64,000 nt of DNA from Deltaproteobacteria bacterium (GTDB taxonomy: Bacteria; Myxococcota_A; UBA796; GCA-2862545), in NCBI GenBank assembly GCA_007693595.1, contig REDI01000052.1, positions 1-64,000 on the forward strand. The letters run 5' to 3'. The translations under genes and the position numbers were made by a program. The notes beneath the pieces are model-generated. The model was not told the DNA's origin, did no database searches, and was given only the letters and a program-made list of their open reading frames with translations. Positions 15,788 to 25,183 of this stretch are shown here, in pieces (the stretch's first letter is position 1; each line of letters starts with the position of its first letter).

Positions 15788-18334
15788 CTACTCGCCCTCG
15801 ATCCGCTCGAGCTTGTCGAGTCGGCTGCGGAGCTTGGCGTTCTCTTCGGTGAGCTTCTCGACCTGGGAGCGCAGGCTCTGGAGGGCCTCTTCGCTGGTGC
15901 GACCCTTGCGCAGGGTGTAGAGCGCTTCGTAGGCCATGCGCTTGGTGCGCCCGTCGGCCGCCATGGCCTTGAGCCGGCTCAAGGCCGGGATCGCGCGCTG
16001 ATCACCGAGCACGGCCAGCGCGTTCACCGCAGCGAGCTGAGGGCGAAACCCAGGCTCGGTCAGCATCTCGATGAGGCGCTCCCGGCAGGCGGAGCGCACC
16101 GACTCCACCTCGTCGCCGAGCCGACCGAGGGCGACCGCCGCCCCCATGCGCACATGTGGAGGGTAGGCTGCGCGCGTGCGCGCCAAGAGATCGTCTAGGG
16201 CCGTCGGATCGCGGGTCGCAGCGAGCCCCTTAAGCGCGCCGGCCGAGACCAACCCAGCCCAGCCGCCCCCGTCGATCTGAGCCCGGAGCGCCTCAACGGC
16301 ACGCGGGTCTCGGGTCTTGCCCAGCGACTCGAGGGCGGCGCCGCGCAGGTGCCAGGTACCGAGCTCCTCGCGCGAGACCTCCTCGAGCAGCGCGGTGGCC
16401 ACTTCGGCGTCGTGGAAGCTCCCCAGCGCGGTCACGAGGATACGGCGGACGCGCAGATCCTCTTCGTCGGACAGCCGCGCGAGGAGGGCTTCGCGCACCT
16501 CGGGGCCCCCCAGCTTCGCGAGCTCTTCGGCGAGGGCGCCGCGGACCTGCCACAGCTCATGATCGGCGAGCGCTCCGATCACCGCTCGCAACGAGGCAGG
16601 CGAACCCTGCTTGATCAGCGCGCGCGCCGCGCGTACCGAGAGCACGGGGCACGCATCGCGTAGGAGCTGGGTGAGCCAGGACCGCGAGGCGCTCAGCTCG
16701 ATGGTCGAGAGGAGGTTGAAGCCTGGATCGACCCGAATGAGCGCCACCTCGCCCGCCATAGGCATGGCGAAGGCACGCTTGCGATCGCGCACCGGCAGCC
16801 GGACGTCAGAGGTCGAGCCATCGGCCATGACGATCTGGATCGGGAGGGTGAAGTGGAAGGCCTCGGCGGTCTGCTCCCCGCTCTGGGTCTGCTCGACCGA
16901 GACGATCAGCAGGTCCTCCTCGGTGCGGAGCCCCACCTTGAGGGCCGGATGCCCCGCCCCTTCAATCCACTGGTGGAAGAAGCGGTCGAGGTTTCGCCCG
17001 GTGGCGTCTTCCATCGCCCGCTGAAAGTGACGAGAGTGCACGGTACGATGCCGATGCCGCTCGAGATAGAGCCGCGCGCCACGCCAGAAGGCCTCGGGGC
17101 CGAGCTCGGTCCGCAGGGTGTTGAGGACACAAGCTCCCTTCTCGTAGATGTGGCGGTCGAAGACATCGATGGGCTCACGAAAGGTGTAGCTGACGATCGG
17201 GCGACGGTAACGGCCCGAGTCCTCGCTGAGGTAGCCCTTCGCCTGCCCATAGCGGTACCACGCCGCGTCGGCTTCGGAGCGGTCCGCCTCCCACCACACG
17301 ACCTCCATAAAGGTCGCCCAGGACTCGTTGAGCCAGGCCTGGGACCAGTCCTGGCAGGTGAGCAGATCACCGAACCATTGGTGCGCGAGCTCATGGGCGA
17401 CGAGGCGATCCGGGTCCCACTCCACCGCCGCGAGCTCATCGACGAGCAGGAGATCGGTCATGACCGTACAGGCCACGTTCTCCATACCTCCGAAGATGAA
17501 GTCGTGGACCACGACCTGATCGTAGCGAGGCCAAGGGTAGGCTACTCCCGTGATATGGCTGAAGTGTTCGAGCATCAGGGGCGTCTTGCCGAAGGCCAAC
17601 AGCACGGACTCGTCCTGGCCCTCGGGCACCAGGTAGCGCACGGGTCGATCCTTCCAGAGGGTCTCTTCGCAGACGAGCTCGGCGGCGATCATGACCAGGA
17701 GGTAGGCGGGCATGGGGTCGTTCTGCTCAAAGACGGCGAACGCTCCACGCTCGTCTTCGCCCTGCTCGACCTCGAGGCCGTTCGAGATCAGCGTGTAGCC
17801 CGCCGGCCCTCGCAGTCGGATGGTCCAGGCGTGTTTCTGGCTCGGGTGATCATGGCAGGGGAACACGAAGTGCGCGTCTTCGTCTTGGAGTTGGGTCCAC
17901 GCCATCGGACGACGGTCGGACGCCCAGAGCTCCGGGCCGGTGAAGTAGAGCCCGCGGGTCGGTCGCTCGCCGTGCCAGCGCACGACGACCGCGCCTTCGG
18001 GTGCCGCGCCTGAGATGCGCAAGACCTCGCCTTCGTGGGTGTAGTCGACGGGCTCGCCGTCGGACCGGGTGACCCCATCGACCTCGACATCGTCAAGGTC
18101 CAGGAAGAATGTACCCTTGAAGGACGGCATCGCGCGGTAGTGAACCGTAGCCTCGCCCGTGAACCGGCGCCCTTCCAGGTCGAGGTCGAGGGAGAGGTCG
18201 ATGTGCTCGATCTTCACCTTGCGCGATGGGGCGTAGTGAGGCTCGACCCCGGGCTCAGCGAAGGGCATGGACGCGCCGTCGAGGCGCGCGAGCCCCATGG
18301 TGGCGAGCTCGGAACGAAAGACGTGGCAGGGCAT
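15788..18334 (-). CDS. M1 family zinc aminopeptidase with HEAT-repeat and coiled-coil tail
   Basis: 848 residues. The N-terminal beta domain is followed by the M1 catalytic domain, with the exopeptidase motif GGMEN (282-286), the zinc site HELAH (314-318) and the third ligand Glu337, exactly 19 residues after the last His. From about residue 545 the usual helical domain is replaced by regular PBS-lyase-type HEAT repeats (for example LRVRRILVTALGSF and VRMGAAVALGRLGD). The last 40 residues are a heptad coiled coil (SLRSQVEKLTEENAKLRSRL). No signal peptide is seen, so it is probably cytoplasmic. It follows the fbp gene by 15 bases and likely shares its transcript. Confidence 0.9.
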   Translation of the reverse strand: MPCHVFRSELATMGLARLDGASMPFAEPGVEPHYAPSRKVKIEHIDLSLDLDLEGRRFTGEATVHYRAMPSFKGTFFLDLDDVEVDGVTRSDGEPVDYTHEGEVLRISGAAPEGAVVVRWHGERPTRGLYFTGPELWASDRRPMAWTQLQDEDAHFVFPCHDHPSQKHAWTIRLRGPAGYTLISNGLEVEQGEDERGAFAVFEQNDPMPAYLLVMIAAELVCEETLWKDRPVRYLVPEGQDESVLLAFGKTPLMLEHFSHITGVAYPWPRYDQVVVHDFIFGGMENVACTVMTDLLLVDELAAVEWDPDRLVAHELAHQWFGDLLTCQDWSQAWLNESWATFMEVVWWEADRSEADAAWYRYGQAKGYLSEDSGRYRRPIVSYTFREPIDVFDRHIYEKGACVLNTLRTELGPEAFWRGARLYLERHRHRTVHSRHFQRAMEDATGRNLDRFFHQWIEGAGHPALKVGLRTEEDLLIVSVEQTQSGEQTAEAFHFTLPIQIVMADGSTSDVRLPVRDRKRAFAMPMAGEVALIRVDPGFNLLSTIELSASRSWLTQLLRDACPVLSVRAARALIKQGSPASLRAVIGALADHELWQVRGALAEELAKLGGPEVREALLARLSDEEDLRVRRILVTALGSFHDAEVATALLEEVSREELGTWHLRGAALESLGKTRDPRAVEALRAQIDGGGWAGLVSAGALKGLAATRDPTALDDLLARTRAAYPPHVRMGAAVALGRLGDEVESVRSACRERLIEMLTEPGFRPQLAAVNALAVLGDQRAIPALSRLKAMAADGRTKRMAYEALYTLRKGRTSEEALQSLRSQVEKLTEENAKLRSRLDKLERIEGE

Positions 18335-18349
18335 GGAGGCTCCGGGAGA

Positions 18350-19354
18350 CTAGGACGCGGCGGTGTTTTCCCGGGTCGCGCGGGCGACCTCGTCGGCATC
18401 ACCGATGAAGAGGGGGGTTCGGTCATGGATGTCGCCGGCGCTGCGGTCGAGTAGCCGTCGCTCCCCATCCGTGGCGGCCCCGCCTGCGCGCTCGATCACG
18501 TACGCCAAGGGGAAGGCTTCGTAGAGCAGGCGCAGCTTGCCTTGGGGAGCATCGGTGGTGGCGGGGTACAAGAAGATCCCGCCCTTGAGGAGGGTGCGGT
18601 GCACGTCCGCGACCAAGGAGCCTACGTACCGCGCCTTCCAGGGCTCGGAGCGCTCCTTGAGAGCCTCGACGTAGGAGGCCACCCCCGAGGACCAGCGACG
18701 GGCGTGGCCCTCGTTGACGCTGTAGGTACTGCCCTTGGGGATCTTCAAGTTGGGATGCGACAAGAAAAACTCACCCACCGTCGGGTCGAGGGTGAATCCG
18801 AACACCCCCGCCTCGGTGGCGAGGACGAGCAGGGTGCCCGAGCCAAAGATGAGGTAGCCCGAGGCCACGATCTCGTCGCCGGCGCGGCAGGCGTCGCGCA
18901 GCTCGGCGGGCTCGCCCTCGGGGGTGAGCCGACGGAAGATGCAGAAGATCGATCCGATCGTAATGTTGCAGTCGATGTTCGAGGAACCATCCAGTGGATC
19001 GAAGGTGACCACGTACTCGCCGGAGCGGTAGCGGCTCGGGACGAGCACCGGCCCACCTTCTTCTTCACTGACGATCATGCAGGTATGACCGCCGTGCTCC
19101 AGCGCATGCTTGAAGGCTTCGTTGGCGTAGAGATCGAGACGCTGAACGTACTCCCCGTGCACGTTGGTCGAGCCGACCGCTCCGAGCATGCCGAGCAGCC
19201 CTGCCCTGTTGACCCGAGCGGCGATGAGCTTTCCCGCGAGCGAGATCGACTGCATGAGGTTCACGAACTGCCCGGTCGCGTGCGGGTAGTCTCGCATGGT
19301 GTCCATAAGGAATCGATCGAGGGTGGTCCCTTCCTCGAACTGCGGTGTGGCCAT
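18350..19354 (-). CDS. fbp: Fructose-1,6-bisphosphatase class I
   Basis: A 334-residue enzyme that removes the 1-phosphate of fructose-1,6-bisphosphate in gluconeogenesis. Motifs include SEEEG, the metal site TFDPLDGSSNIDCN, IFGSGTLLVL, SVNEGHARRW, RYVGSLVADVHRTLLKGGIFLYP and a C-terminal LLYEAFPLAYVIERAGG. The start ATG at 19354 has AGGAGG close upstream; the longer upstream frame is non-coding. The gene is first in a probable two-gene unit with the M1 aminopeptidase. Confidence 0.95.
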   Translation of the reverse strand: MATPQFEEGTTLDRFLMDTMRDYPHATGQFVNLMQSISLAGKLIAARVNRAGLLGMLGAVGSTNVHGEYVQRLDLYANEAFKHALEHGGHTCMIVSEEEGGPVLVPSRYRSGEYVVTFDPLDGSSNIDCNITIGSIFCIFRRLTPEGEPAELRDACRAGDEIVASGYLIFGSGTLLVLATEAGVFGFTLDPTVGEFFLSHPNLKIPKGSTYSVNEGHARRWSSGVASYVEALKERSEPWKARYVGSLVADVHRTLLKGGIFLYPATTDAPQGKLRLLYEAFPLAYVIERAGGAATDGERRLLDRSAGDIHDRTPLFIGDADEVARATRENTAAS

Positions 19355-19416
19355 AGGGCCTCCTGAGCGGGAGGCCCCCCTAACCCGATCGCGCCCCGAT
19401 GGGCCGGAACGCCGGC

Positions 19417-20784
19417 TCAGGGCCAGGAGCGTTCGATGAGATCGGGTGGTTCCTGGGGTCCTTGGCTCATGACGAAGCGCAACCGCCCGATCACCCGGCC
19501 GTCTTCGGTCTCGACCGAGACCCGCCACGGAGCCGGACGAAGGCTGCGCCGCTTGCAGGTAAAGTGCATCGAGCCTCGCTCGCGCCCGCCGGTGGCCTGG
19601 ACCCAGGTGCCGGTGTCGCCGGTCCAGACCCAGGCTCGCTTCTCGTCGTCCCAGAACTCCCACCGATGGTAGAGCCGGGGCGAGATCCGGCGAGGGGCGT
19701 AGACGGGGGCGAAGACGCAGACCCGATCGTTCGCTCGAAGGCGAAAGCGGCGATCATCCCGATCGAAAGGGCGCCACCAGGGCGGCCGCTCGTGCGAGAG
19801 CGTGGCCTCTTGGCCCCGCAGTCGGACCTCGCGGTAGACCCCCATGTGGAGGGTCGAGAGCGGGACCGGGGGGATCACGCCCACGAGGTCTAGCGTGAGC
19901 AGCAGGAGGAGCAGCCCCCCCCACGAGGCGGCGTAGCTCGAGTAGCGAACGGCAGGGGCGAGCTGCCAGAACACCCTGGCAACCGGATCGCGACGGAGAC
20001 GGTCGCGCACGGGATCCGGCTCGCCCGGACCTTCTTGGGGCTGTGGCTCCGCGCGGGGCCACAACCCACGCCAACGCGCCGTGGCCTCCTCCCGGATCTG
20101 CCGAAGGATCAGGTCGAGGCGCCGCGGGAGTGGCTGACCGATCCGATCGCTCACCCCGATCAGGCCACCCCAGGCCCGCCCAAGGGCGACCGCCGTCCCC
20201 CGAGGGCTCCACTCCATCAACAACAGGGCCGACGCGGTCATGACCAGCGCCCCCATCCCCGCGAGCACCCCGACCCCGCGTCCCATCCAGCCCGTGGCGA
20301 CCGGGATCCAGAACAGAAAGAAGCTGAAGGAGCAGAGCAGATACAGCGCCAGCCTCAGCCCCGCGGTGCCGATCAACCTGGAGAGAAACTCATTGGCTAG
20401 GAGCAAGAGCCCGATCGCGACGAGCCAGAGGGTCGACAGCCAGGTCGCGGCGCTCTGGAGGTAGTAGATCGCATACGCCGAGAGCAACCCTCCCAGAAAG
20501 AAGTGCACCGCGAGCCGGGTGAGGGGCCGAGCCTTGCGCAGCGGTCGGGGGAGCTTGTTGTGCACCGCTCGGTGATCGAGCACGATCGCCGCCCCGAGCC
20601 CCAGGAGGTAGGCGGCGTAGATCAGGTTGTCGAGCCAGTAGTCAATCCGGCCCAAGGTGAAGGCATCCCAGGTGATGCCGGCGATGAACACGACGACGGT
20701 CGCGAGCAAGTAGAGCCAGCGCGCCGCGGCCTGCGCCCACGGCGGCAGCCCCGTCCAGACAGCGATCATCAGGGTACGCCACAC
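19417..20784 (-). CDS. Membrane protein with C-terminal DUF2914 domain
   Basis: 455 residues. The N-terminal half has about seven membrane spans. A cytoplasmic Pro/Arg-rich loop covers about 215-265, and one more span lies near 280-300. The remaining 150 residues match the DUF2914 pattern: RVCVFAPVYAP, LYHRWEFWDDE, a Gly/Ser turn, and WRVSVETEDGRVIGRLRFVM. DUF2914 is found in membrane-linked bacterial proteins of unknown role. The start is uncertain: GTG at 20784 or ATG at 20769, neither with a good ribosome binding site. It lies downstream of fbp on the left and is divergent from a small membrane protein on the right. Confidence 0.8.
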   Translation of the reverse strand: MWRTLMIAVWTGLPPWAQAAARWLYLLATVVVFIAGITWDAFTLGRIDYWLDNLIYAAYLLGLGAAIVLDHRAVHNKLPRPLRKARPLTRLAVHFFLGGLLSAYAIYYLQSAATWLSTLWLVAIGLLLLANEFLSRLIGTAGLRLALYLLCSFSFFLFWIPVATGWMGRGVGVLAGMGALVMTASALLLMEWSPRGTAVALGRAWGGLIGVSDRIGQPLPRRLDLILRQIREEATARWRGLWPRAEPQPQEGPGEPDPVRDRLRRDPVARVFWQLAPAVRYSSYAASWGGLLLLLLTLDLVGVIPPVPLSTLHMGVYREVRLRGQEATLSHERPPWWRPFDRDDRRFRLRANDRVCVFAPVYAPRRISPRLYHRWEFWDDEKRAWVWTGDTGTWVQATGGRERGSMHFTCKRRSLRPAPWRVSVETEDGRVIGRLRFVMSQGPQEPPDLIERSWP

Positions 20785-20904
20785 GCACCGCGGTAACCGG
20801 AACGTCTCGCTCCAGGGAGGCGATCACGACGTTCGGCGCAAGGATGGGCCACCGACTGTGCAGATCCCCTTGCTCGATCCCGCTGGATGGGTTCTAGCGG
20901 GCGC

Positions 20905-21453
20905 ATGACCACCCCGTCTCCTCCATCGCCGTTCCTCGGTGCACTGCTGGCCGCATGGGGCGTGTTCGGAGTGCTGGCCCTCCTCGCAAAGGCCTTGCTG
21001 GGACTCACCCCGATCGCCCTCGAGGCCCTGACCTCCAGCGAGCTTCAGTGGTGGCACTGGCTCGTCACCGCCGCCTGGATCGCCTTCATGGCCTATAGTG
21101 AAGGCTATAAGGGTTTCCAAAAACGGTTCTCCCCCTTTGTCGCGGCGAGAGCCCTGGAACTCCGAGAGAACCCCTCATGGGTGCGCGGCCTGCTCGCCCC
21201 CGCCTTCTGCATGGGGCTCTTCCAAGCCACCCGTCGTCGCCTGATGGTGTCGTGGGGGATCCTGATCGGTGTGACCCTATTGGTGGTGGTCGTGCGTCTG
21301 CTCGACCAACCCTGGCGAGGAATCGTCGACGCTGGCGTGGTGGTTGGGCTAGGGTGGGGGGCGGCATCCTTGCTCGCTTCTGTCGCCAAGGGGGCCTTTA
21401 CGGGGCAGGCCAGCGCCGATCCCGAGCTCCCTGTCGCGCCGACCCCTTCCTAG
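20905..21453 (+). CDS. Small membrane protein of unknown function
   Basis: About 182 residues with three or four membrane spans (near 11-35, 50-65, 115-132 and 140-165) and a basic central loop (YSEGYKGFQKRF, then RALELRENPSW). The protein resembles uncharacterised bacterial proteins with an aromatic WWHWLV turn. The ATG at 20905 is preferred, and another in-frame ATG lies at 20887; neither has a strong ribosome binding site. The next gene begins 17 bases downstream with its own AGGAG, so the two may be one unit. Confidence 0.65.
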   Translation: MTTPSPPSPFLGALLAAWGVFGVLALLAKALLGLTPIALEALTSSELQWWHWLVTAAWIAFMAYSEGYKGFQKRFSPFVAARALELRENPSWVRGLLAPAFCMGLFQATRRRLMVSWGILIGVTLLVVVVRLLDQPWRGIVDAGVVVGLGWGAASLLASVAKGAFTGQASADPELPVAPTPS

Positions 21454-21470
21454 AAGGCCAGGAGTATCTG

Positions 21471-22019
21471 TTGCGTGCCTTGCTCTTTCCCCTGTTGGTC
21501 GCTTGTGCGCCGTCGGCTCCCCAGCCCGCACCCGAGCCTCCTTCCGAGCCCGAGCCCCTGCCCCGTCGCGCGATCGCGTCGGTCACGGCCAGCTCTTCTC
21601 TCGACGGCGAGCGCGAGAGCTTCCCCGCCGCTCATGCGGTCGACGGCGACGACCAGACCGCGTGGTGTGAGGGCGCCGACGGCCTGGGCTTGGGCGAGAC
21701 CCTCACGATCGCGCTGCGCGAGCGCACCGAGCTCTCCAAGATCGCCATCGACGGCGGCTTCTTCCGAGATGACCGCACACTCAGGAACAATGGGCGCCCC
21801 CGCATGATCCGGGTCGAGAGCGACGAAGGTTGGGCCCACGACGTGCGCTTCGGACGCGTCCCCGAGCGCAAACATAAGGCGGACAAGGTTCGGGTTCGAC
21901 CCATGCCTCTGGAGCAGCCCGGCGCCGCCAAGGTGCTCACCTTCACCCTGGTCGAGGCCGACGCGGGTCAGTTCACCGAGGATGTATGCATCTCGCGAAT
22001 CGCGCTGTACGGATCATGA
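21471..22019 (+). CDS. Lipoprotein with discoidin/NADase-type glycan-binding-like domain
   Basis: 182 residues. The TTG start at 21471 has AGGAG 6 bases upstream and gives a signal peptide with lipobox LLVAC. A Pro/Glu linker follows. The domain that comes next fits the galactose-binding-like family often labelled NADase-type glycan-binding: an Ala-Ser-rich start, AVDGDDQTAWCEG, GLGETLTI, IDGGFFRDDRTLRNNGRPRM. It should bind carbohydrate or another surface ligand. No catalytic domain is attached. The stop overlaps the start of the nuclease-like lipoprotein (ATGA), so the two are coupled. Confidence 0.75.
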   Translation: MRALLFPLLVACAPSAPQPAPEPPSEPEPLPRRAIASVTASSSLDGERESFPAAHAVDGDDQTAWCEGADGLGLGETLTIALRERTELSKIAIDGGFFRDDRTLRNNGRPRMIRVESDEGWAHDVRFGRVPERKHKADKVRVRPMPLEQPGAAKVLTFTLVEADAGQFTEDVCISRIALYGS

Positions 22020-23017
22020 GGCTACAGGTCCTCCTTGGCGTCGCGCTCGCGATCGGCTGCGCCCCGATCGAGCCGGGCAGCAGCGCCTCGGCCTCGTCGA
22101 GTCAGTCCACCGAGAGCGTCGATGTTCGGGTCCACGTCCGAGTCGTCACCTGGAACGTCGCCCTCCTCGACGAGCCGGGCACCGAGCCCTACCAAGCGCT
22201 CGTCGACGTCCTGCGCCGCCTCGATGGCGACGTCGTCGCCATCAACGAGATCGCCGAAGAAGAGCGCCAGACCTTCTACGATCTCGCCGATGATCTCGGC
22301 TACGACACCGCCTTCCTCCCCGAGACCAACCCCTTCGGAAACTGGCGGAACGCGGTGCTCTCCCGCCTGCCCGTGGTGAGCCTGGACGCCCCCACCTCGG
22401 CCGAGCTCTCCGGGGATCCCGACGCCACCGACGTGACCCGCCTACCGATCGTGACCACCGTCGAGATCCCCCAGACGCATGTCGAGCTCCGCATCGTGGG
22501 GCAACACCTCAAGGCCGGCCCGGAAGACGCCGATCGCTTCCGCCGCGCGGTCGACGCGCAGCGCACGAGCCAGGCGGCGCAGGGGAGCCAGTCCTTGATC
22601 GTACTGGGCGACATGAACGCGGATCTGGCCCTCATGCCGCAGGACCCCCCGATCTGGACCCGCCCCCCCTCAGGGATCCCCGGTCACTATCGCCTCGGCT
22701 CAGACCTCGGGGCACGCCTTCAAGGCCAAGGCCTCCCCAACGACGCCTTCGCGCCCTTTCTGGACTTGGGCCTCCACCCGCTCGACGCGAAGCAGCTCGA
22801 TGGACGCGTCGAGACCCGCCCGGTCTCCGGGCGCCGGATCGACTGGATCCTCCTGAGCGAGGACCTGCTGGACCGCGCGGAATACGAGGTCTACAATAGC
22901 CTCAACGAGCAGATGGGGGGGCTCCCCAAGGCCGGCAACCCGCCGGCCCGGGCCTCTTCAGAGCTCGCGAGCGATCACTTGCCGGTCTTCGTCGATCTCG
23001 ACTTTCCCGCCCACTGA
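22016..23017 (+). CDS. Lipoprotein of the endonuclease/exonuclease/phosphatase family
   Basis: A 333-residue lipoprotein. The lipobox is LAIGC (about residue 15), then a Ser-rich linker. The EEP fold motifs are intact: VVTWNVALL, VVAINEIAEEE (metal-binding Glu), RIVGQHLKAG, LIVLGDMNADL (Asp and Asn), RRIDWILLSED and ASDHLPVFVDLD (final Asp-His). It should therefore be an active Mg-dependent nuclease or phosphodiesterase facing the periplasm or the outside. It is translationally coupled to the sugar-binding-like lipoprotein before it, which suggests one surface complex, perhaps for use of extracellular DNA or phosphate. That role is inferred. Confidence 0.82.
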   Translation: MRLQVLLGVALAIGCAPIEPGSSASASSSQSTESVDVRVHVRVVTWNVALLDEPGTEPYQALVDVLRRLDGDVVAINEIAEEERQTFYDLADDLGYDTAFLPETNPFGNWRNAVLSRLPVVSLDAPTSAELSGDPDATDVTRLPIVTTVEIPQTHVELRIVGQHLKAGPEDADRFRRAVDAQRTSQAAQGSQSLIVLGDMNADLALMPQDPPIWTRPPSGIPGHYRLGSDLGARLQGQGLPNDAFAPFLDLGLHPLDAKQLDGRVETRPVSGRRIDWILLSEDLLDRAEYEVYNSLNEQMGGLPKAGNPPARASSELASDHLPVFVDLDFPAH

Positions 23018-23023
23018 GGCCCC

Positions 23024-23629
23024 ATGATCCCACTGCTCGCCTCCCTCGCCTTCGCCTCCTCCACCGATGACCTAGCAAACCCGACTCGACCCGAGCGAGA
23101 GGCGGGCCTGATCCACGAGCTCGAAGAGACCTTCGATGCCAAGAAGATCCGCCGGGCCAAGCAGCTTCGAACCGGGGGGGTGGCGGCCGCCATCGCGGGC
23201 CCTCCCACCGCGGCGTTGGGGCTGGGTTTCATCCTCGCCGGGGCTCTCGGCGGCAACCCGGGAATGGTCCCCCCAGGCGTCACGCTGGGGATCGTCGGCG
23301 CGAGCGCGACCCTGGTGGGCACGCCCCTGGTCCTCGGCGGTGGCGCCATGGCGGGATCGACCGTGTCACCTGAAGCACCCCGAGGCCTGGCGCTGAGGGC
23401 GGTGGGCGGCACCCTCTTCGGCCTGGCGATCGTCGGCACCGTCGTCTCCCCCTCCCTCGATGGCGTCGCCCCGATGGCCCTGATCGGCCCACTGTACGCG
23501 GGCGCAGTCATCACGAGCTGGATCGGGGCGAACCAGGCGATCCAGGCTGGGTCCGATGGACGATCCTTCGCGATCGCCCCAACGGTCTCACCCCATGGCG
23601 CGGGCCTCACCGTGGTCGTGGTGCGCTGA
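23024..23629 (+). CDS. Hypothetical membrane protein with signal peptide
   Basis: 201 residues. A short signal sequence (MIPLLASLAFAS) precedes a charged helix (REAGLIHELEETFDAKKIRRAKQLRTGG). Several Gly/Ala/Pro-rich hydrophobic spans follow (about 50-75, 82-105 and 120-165). The pattern, a charged helix before Gly-rich membrane segments, is common in uncharacterised proteins of these bacteria. I recognise no family. It starts 6 bases after the nuclease lipoprotein and is probably the last gene of that operon. Confidence 0.65.
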   Translation: MIPLLASLAFASSTDDLANPTRPEREAGLIHELEETFDAKKIRRAKQLRTGGVAAAIAGPPTAALGLGFILAGALGGNPGMVPPGVTLGIVGASATLVGTPLVLGGGAMAGSTVSPEAPRGLALRAVGGTLFGLAIVGTVVSPSLDGVAPMALIGPLYAGAVITSWIGANQAIQAGSDGRSFAIAPTVSPHGAGLTVVVVR

Positions 23630-23668
23630 GCCTCGGGATCGGCCCGCCCGACCCCGTGGAGGGGATCG

Positions 23669-24769
23669 CTAGGGCGTCACGCCGCTCAGACCGAGCCAGA
23701 GCCCGGTGAGCATCGCCCCTACGGCCAATCCAAACACCACCAGTCCCACGACGATCCAGCGGCGCGTGCGGCCCGAGGATCCAGCCGGCTCCCCAGGAGG
23801 CGGCGTGGTCGTCGCCGCCTTGCTCTCGACGGCTGGCGACAGCTTGGCCAAGCGGCTGGGGGGGGCGCTCGAGCCCCGGTCGTCGAGCGAGAGCAGGGCA
23901 GCGGGCGAGCGAAGCTGGCGCTCGAAGGGCTCCGAGAGGTCGGGGTAGTCGACCAGGAGGTCACGGGCGAAGGCGGCGACATCCTGGAAGCGGTCCTCGC
24001 GATCCTTGGCGAGGGCGCGCGCGATCGCCCCACGAACCGAGGTGGGGACCCCCTGGACCAAGTCATCGACGGGGCGGATGGTACCCTGGAGTGTGGAGCG
24101 AGCCGTGACCTCTCCCTGGTTGTTCGCGAAGGCTCGCCGGCCGGTGAGCAGCTCGTACAAGATGGCGCCGAGGGCAAAGACGTCCGTGCGCACATCGACG
24201 GACTTGGCGTCGAGGACCTGCTCGGGAGCCATGTACCCCGGCGTGCCGAGCGAGATCCCCTCGCGCGTGTGGCTGTCGACGCCCTCCGCCACCACCTTGG
24301 CGATGCCAAAGTCGGTCACCTTGGGAACGAGGCCTTGGGGAGTGCGGGAGAGCAGGATGTTCGAGGGCTTGAGGTCGCGGTGCAAGACCCCCGCTTGGTG
24401 AGCCGCATGAACGCCCGCGAGGATCGGGGTGAAGAGCTCCAACGCGACGTCGACATGCAGACGACCTCGACGATCGAGCAGCTCCTCGAGGCTGAAGTGA
24501 TCGACGTACTCCATCAGCAGCCCCATCTGCCCCTCGTGCCGCACCACATCGGTGACCCCCACCACGTTGGGGTGGCGGAGTTGGGCCTGGATCCGCCCCT
24601 CGAGCAGGAGACGTTCCGCGAGGAGGGGGTGCTGATAGGTGAGCAGCTTGAGCGCCATCACGTTGCCCAGCTCAGCGTGGCGCACCCGGTAGACCTGGGC
24701 CAAGCCACCTTGCCCGATCATCGCCTCGACGACATACCGTCCATCGATGCGCTGGCCTTCGTCGAGCAT
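23669..24769 (-). CDS. Serine/threonine protein kinase (PknB type), membrane anchored
   Basis: 366 residues. An intact kinase domain fills the first 275: glycine loop IGQGGLAQVY, Lys41 in ALKLL, HRDLKPSNILL (130-140), DFGIAK (153-158), GTPGYMAPEQ (175-184) and the Asp-rich helix F (TDVFALGAILYELLTG). A Pro/Ser-rich juxtamembrane linker and one membrane span near residues 340-360 follow, so the C-terminus is a very short outer tail without PASTA repeats. It should phosphorylate cytoplasmic proteins at the membrane. No substrate gene is adjacent; the 2-TM gene upstream could be a partner. Confidence 0.92.
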   Translation of the reverse strand: MLDEGQRIDGRYVVEAMIGQGGLAQVYRVRHAELGNVMALKLLTYQHPLLAERLLLEGRIQAQLRHPNVVGVTDVVRHEGQMGLLMEYVDHFSLEELLDRRGRLHVDVALELFTPILAGVHAAHQAGVLHRDLKPSNILLSRTPQGLVPKVTDFGIAKVVAEGVDSHTREGISLGTPGYMAPEQVLDAKSVDVRTDVFALGAILYELLTGRRAFANNQGEVTARSTLQGTIRPVDDLVQGVPTSVRGAIARALAKDREDRFQDVAAFARDLLVDYPDLSEPFERQLRSPAALLSLDDRGSSAPPSRLAKLSPAVESKAATTTPPPGEPAGSSGRTRRWIVVGLVVFGLAVGAMLTGLWLGLSGVTP

Positions 24770-24862
24770 CGGTCTACGCTCCCTGGTGCCACTAGACGTG
24801 GCGATCGATCGTCCCGCAGCCCCTCCGATCCAGATAGCCCGGCGCCCAGACCGCGTCGCACG

Positions 24863-25183
24863 CTACTGGCGCCGGTAGCGCTCGATGTACATGCCCCCCG
24901 CCGCGAGCACGAGGGTGAAGGTGAGCACGAACAGCGCCCCGAAGACCGTCACCCCAAAGGCGCGCCAGCCAGGGAGGAACCCCAGCATCAACACACGCTC
25001 TGCGCCGATGATGAGCGAGACGAGCAGCGGGATCAGATACCAAGGCGATCGGCCCAGCAAGTGGTCGGCTCCCGGGCGCTGTGGAGGCGGCGGCCGCCTG
25101 GACTCCGGAGGCGGAGGCTCCTGCGGCCCGAGATCGAGCGGCTCGATGTCGAGGGAGAAATCCTGCTCGAGATCACGGTCCAT
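24863..25183 (-). CDS. Small two-span membrane protein
   Basis: 106 residues. An acidic, then Pro-rich, cytoplasmic N-terminus (1-45) leads to two membrane spans (about 48-62 and 75-98) and a basic end (YIERYRRQ). GGAGGGG lies just before the ATG. No family is recognised. It sits directly upstream of the Ser/Thr kinase gene on the same strand, 93 bases away. Confidence 0.65.
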   Translation of the reverse strand: MDRDLEQDFSLDIEPLDLGPQEPPPPESRRPPPPQRPGADHLLGRSPWYLIPLLVSLIIGAERVLMLGFLPGWRAFGVTVFGALFVLTFTLVLAAGGMYIERYRRQ

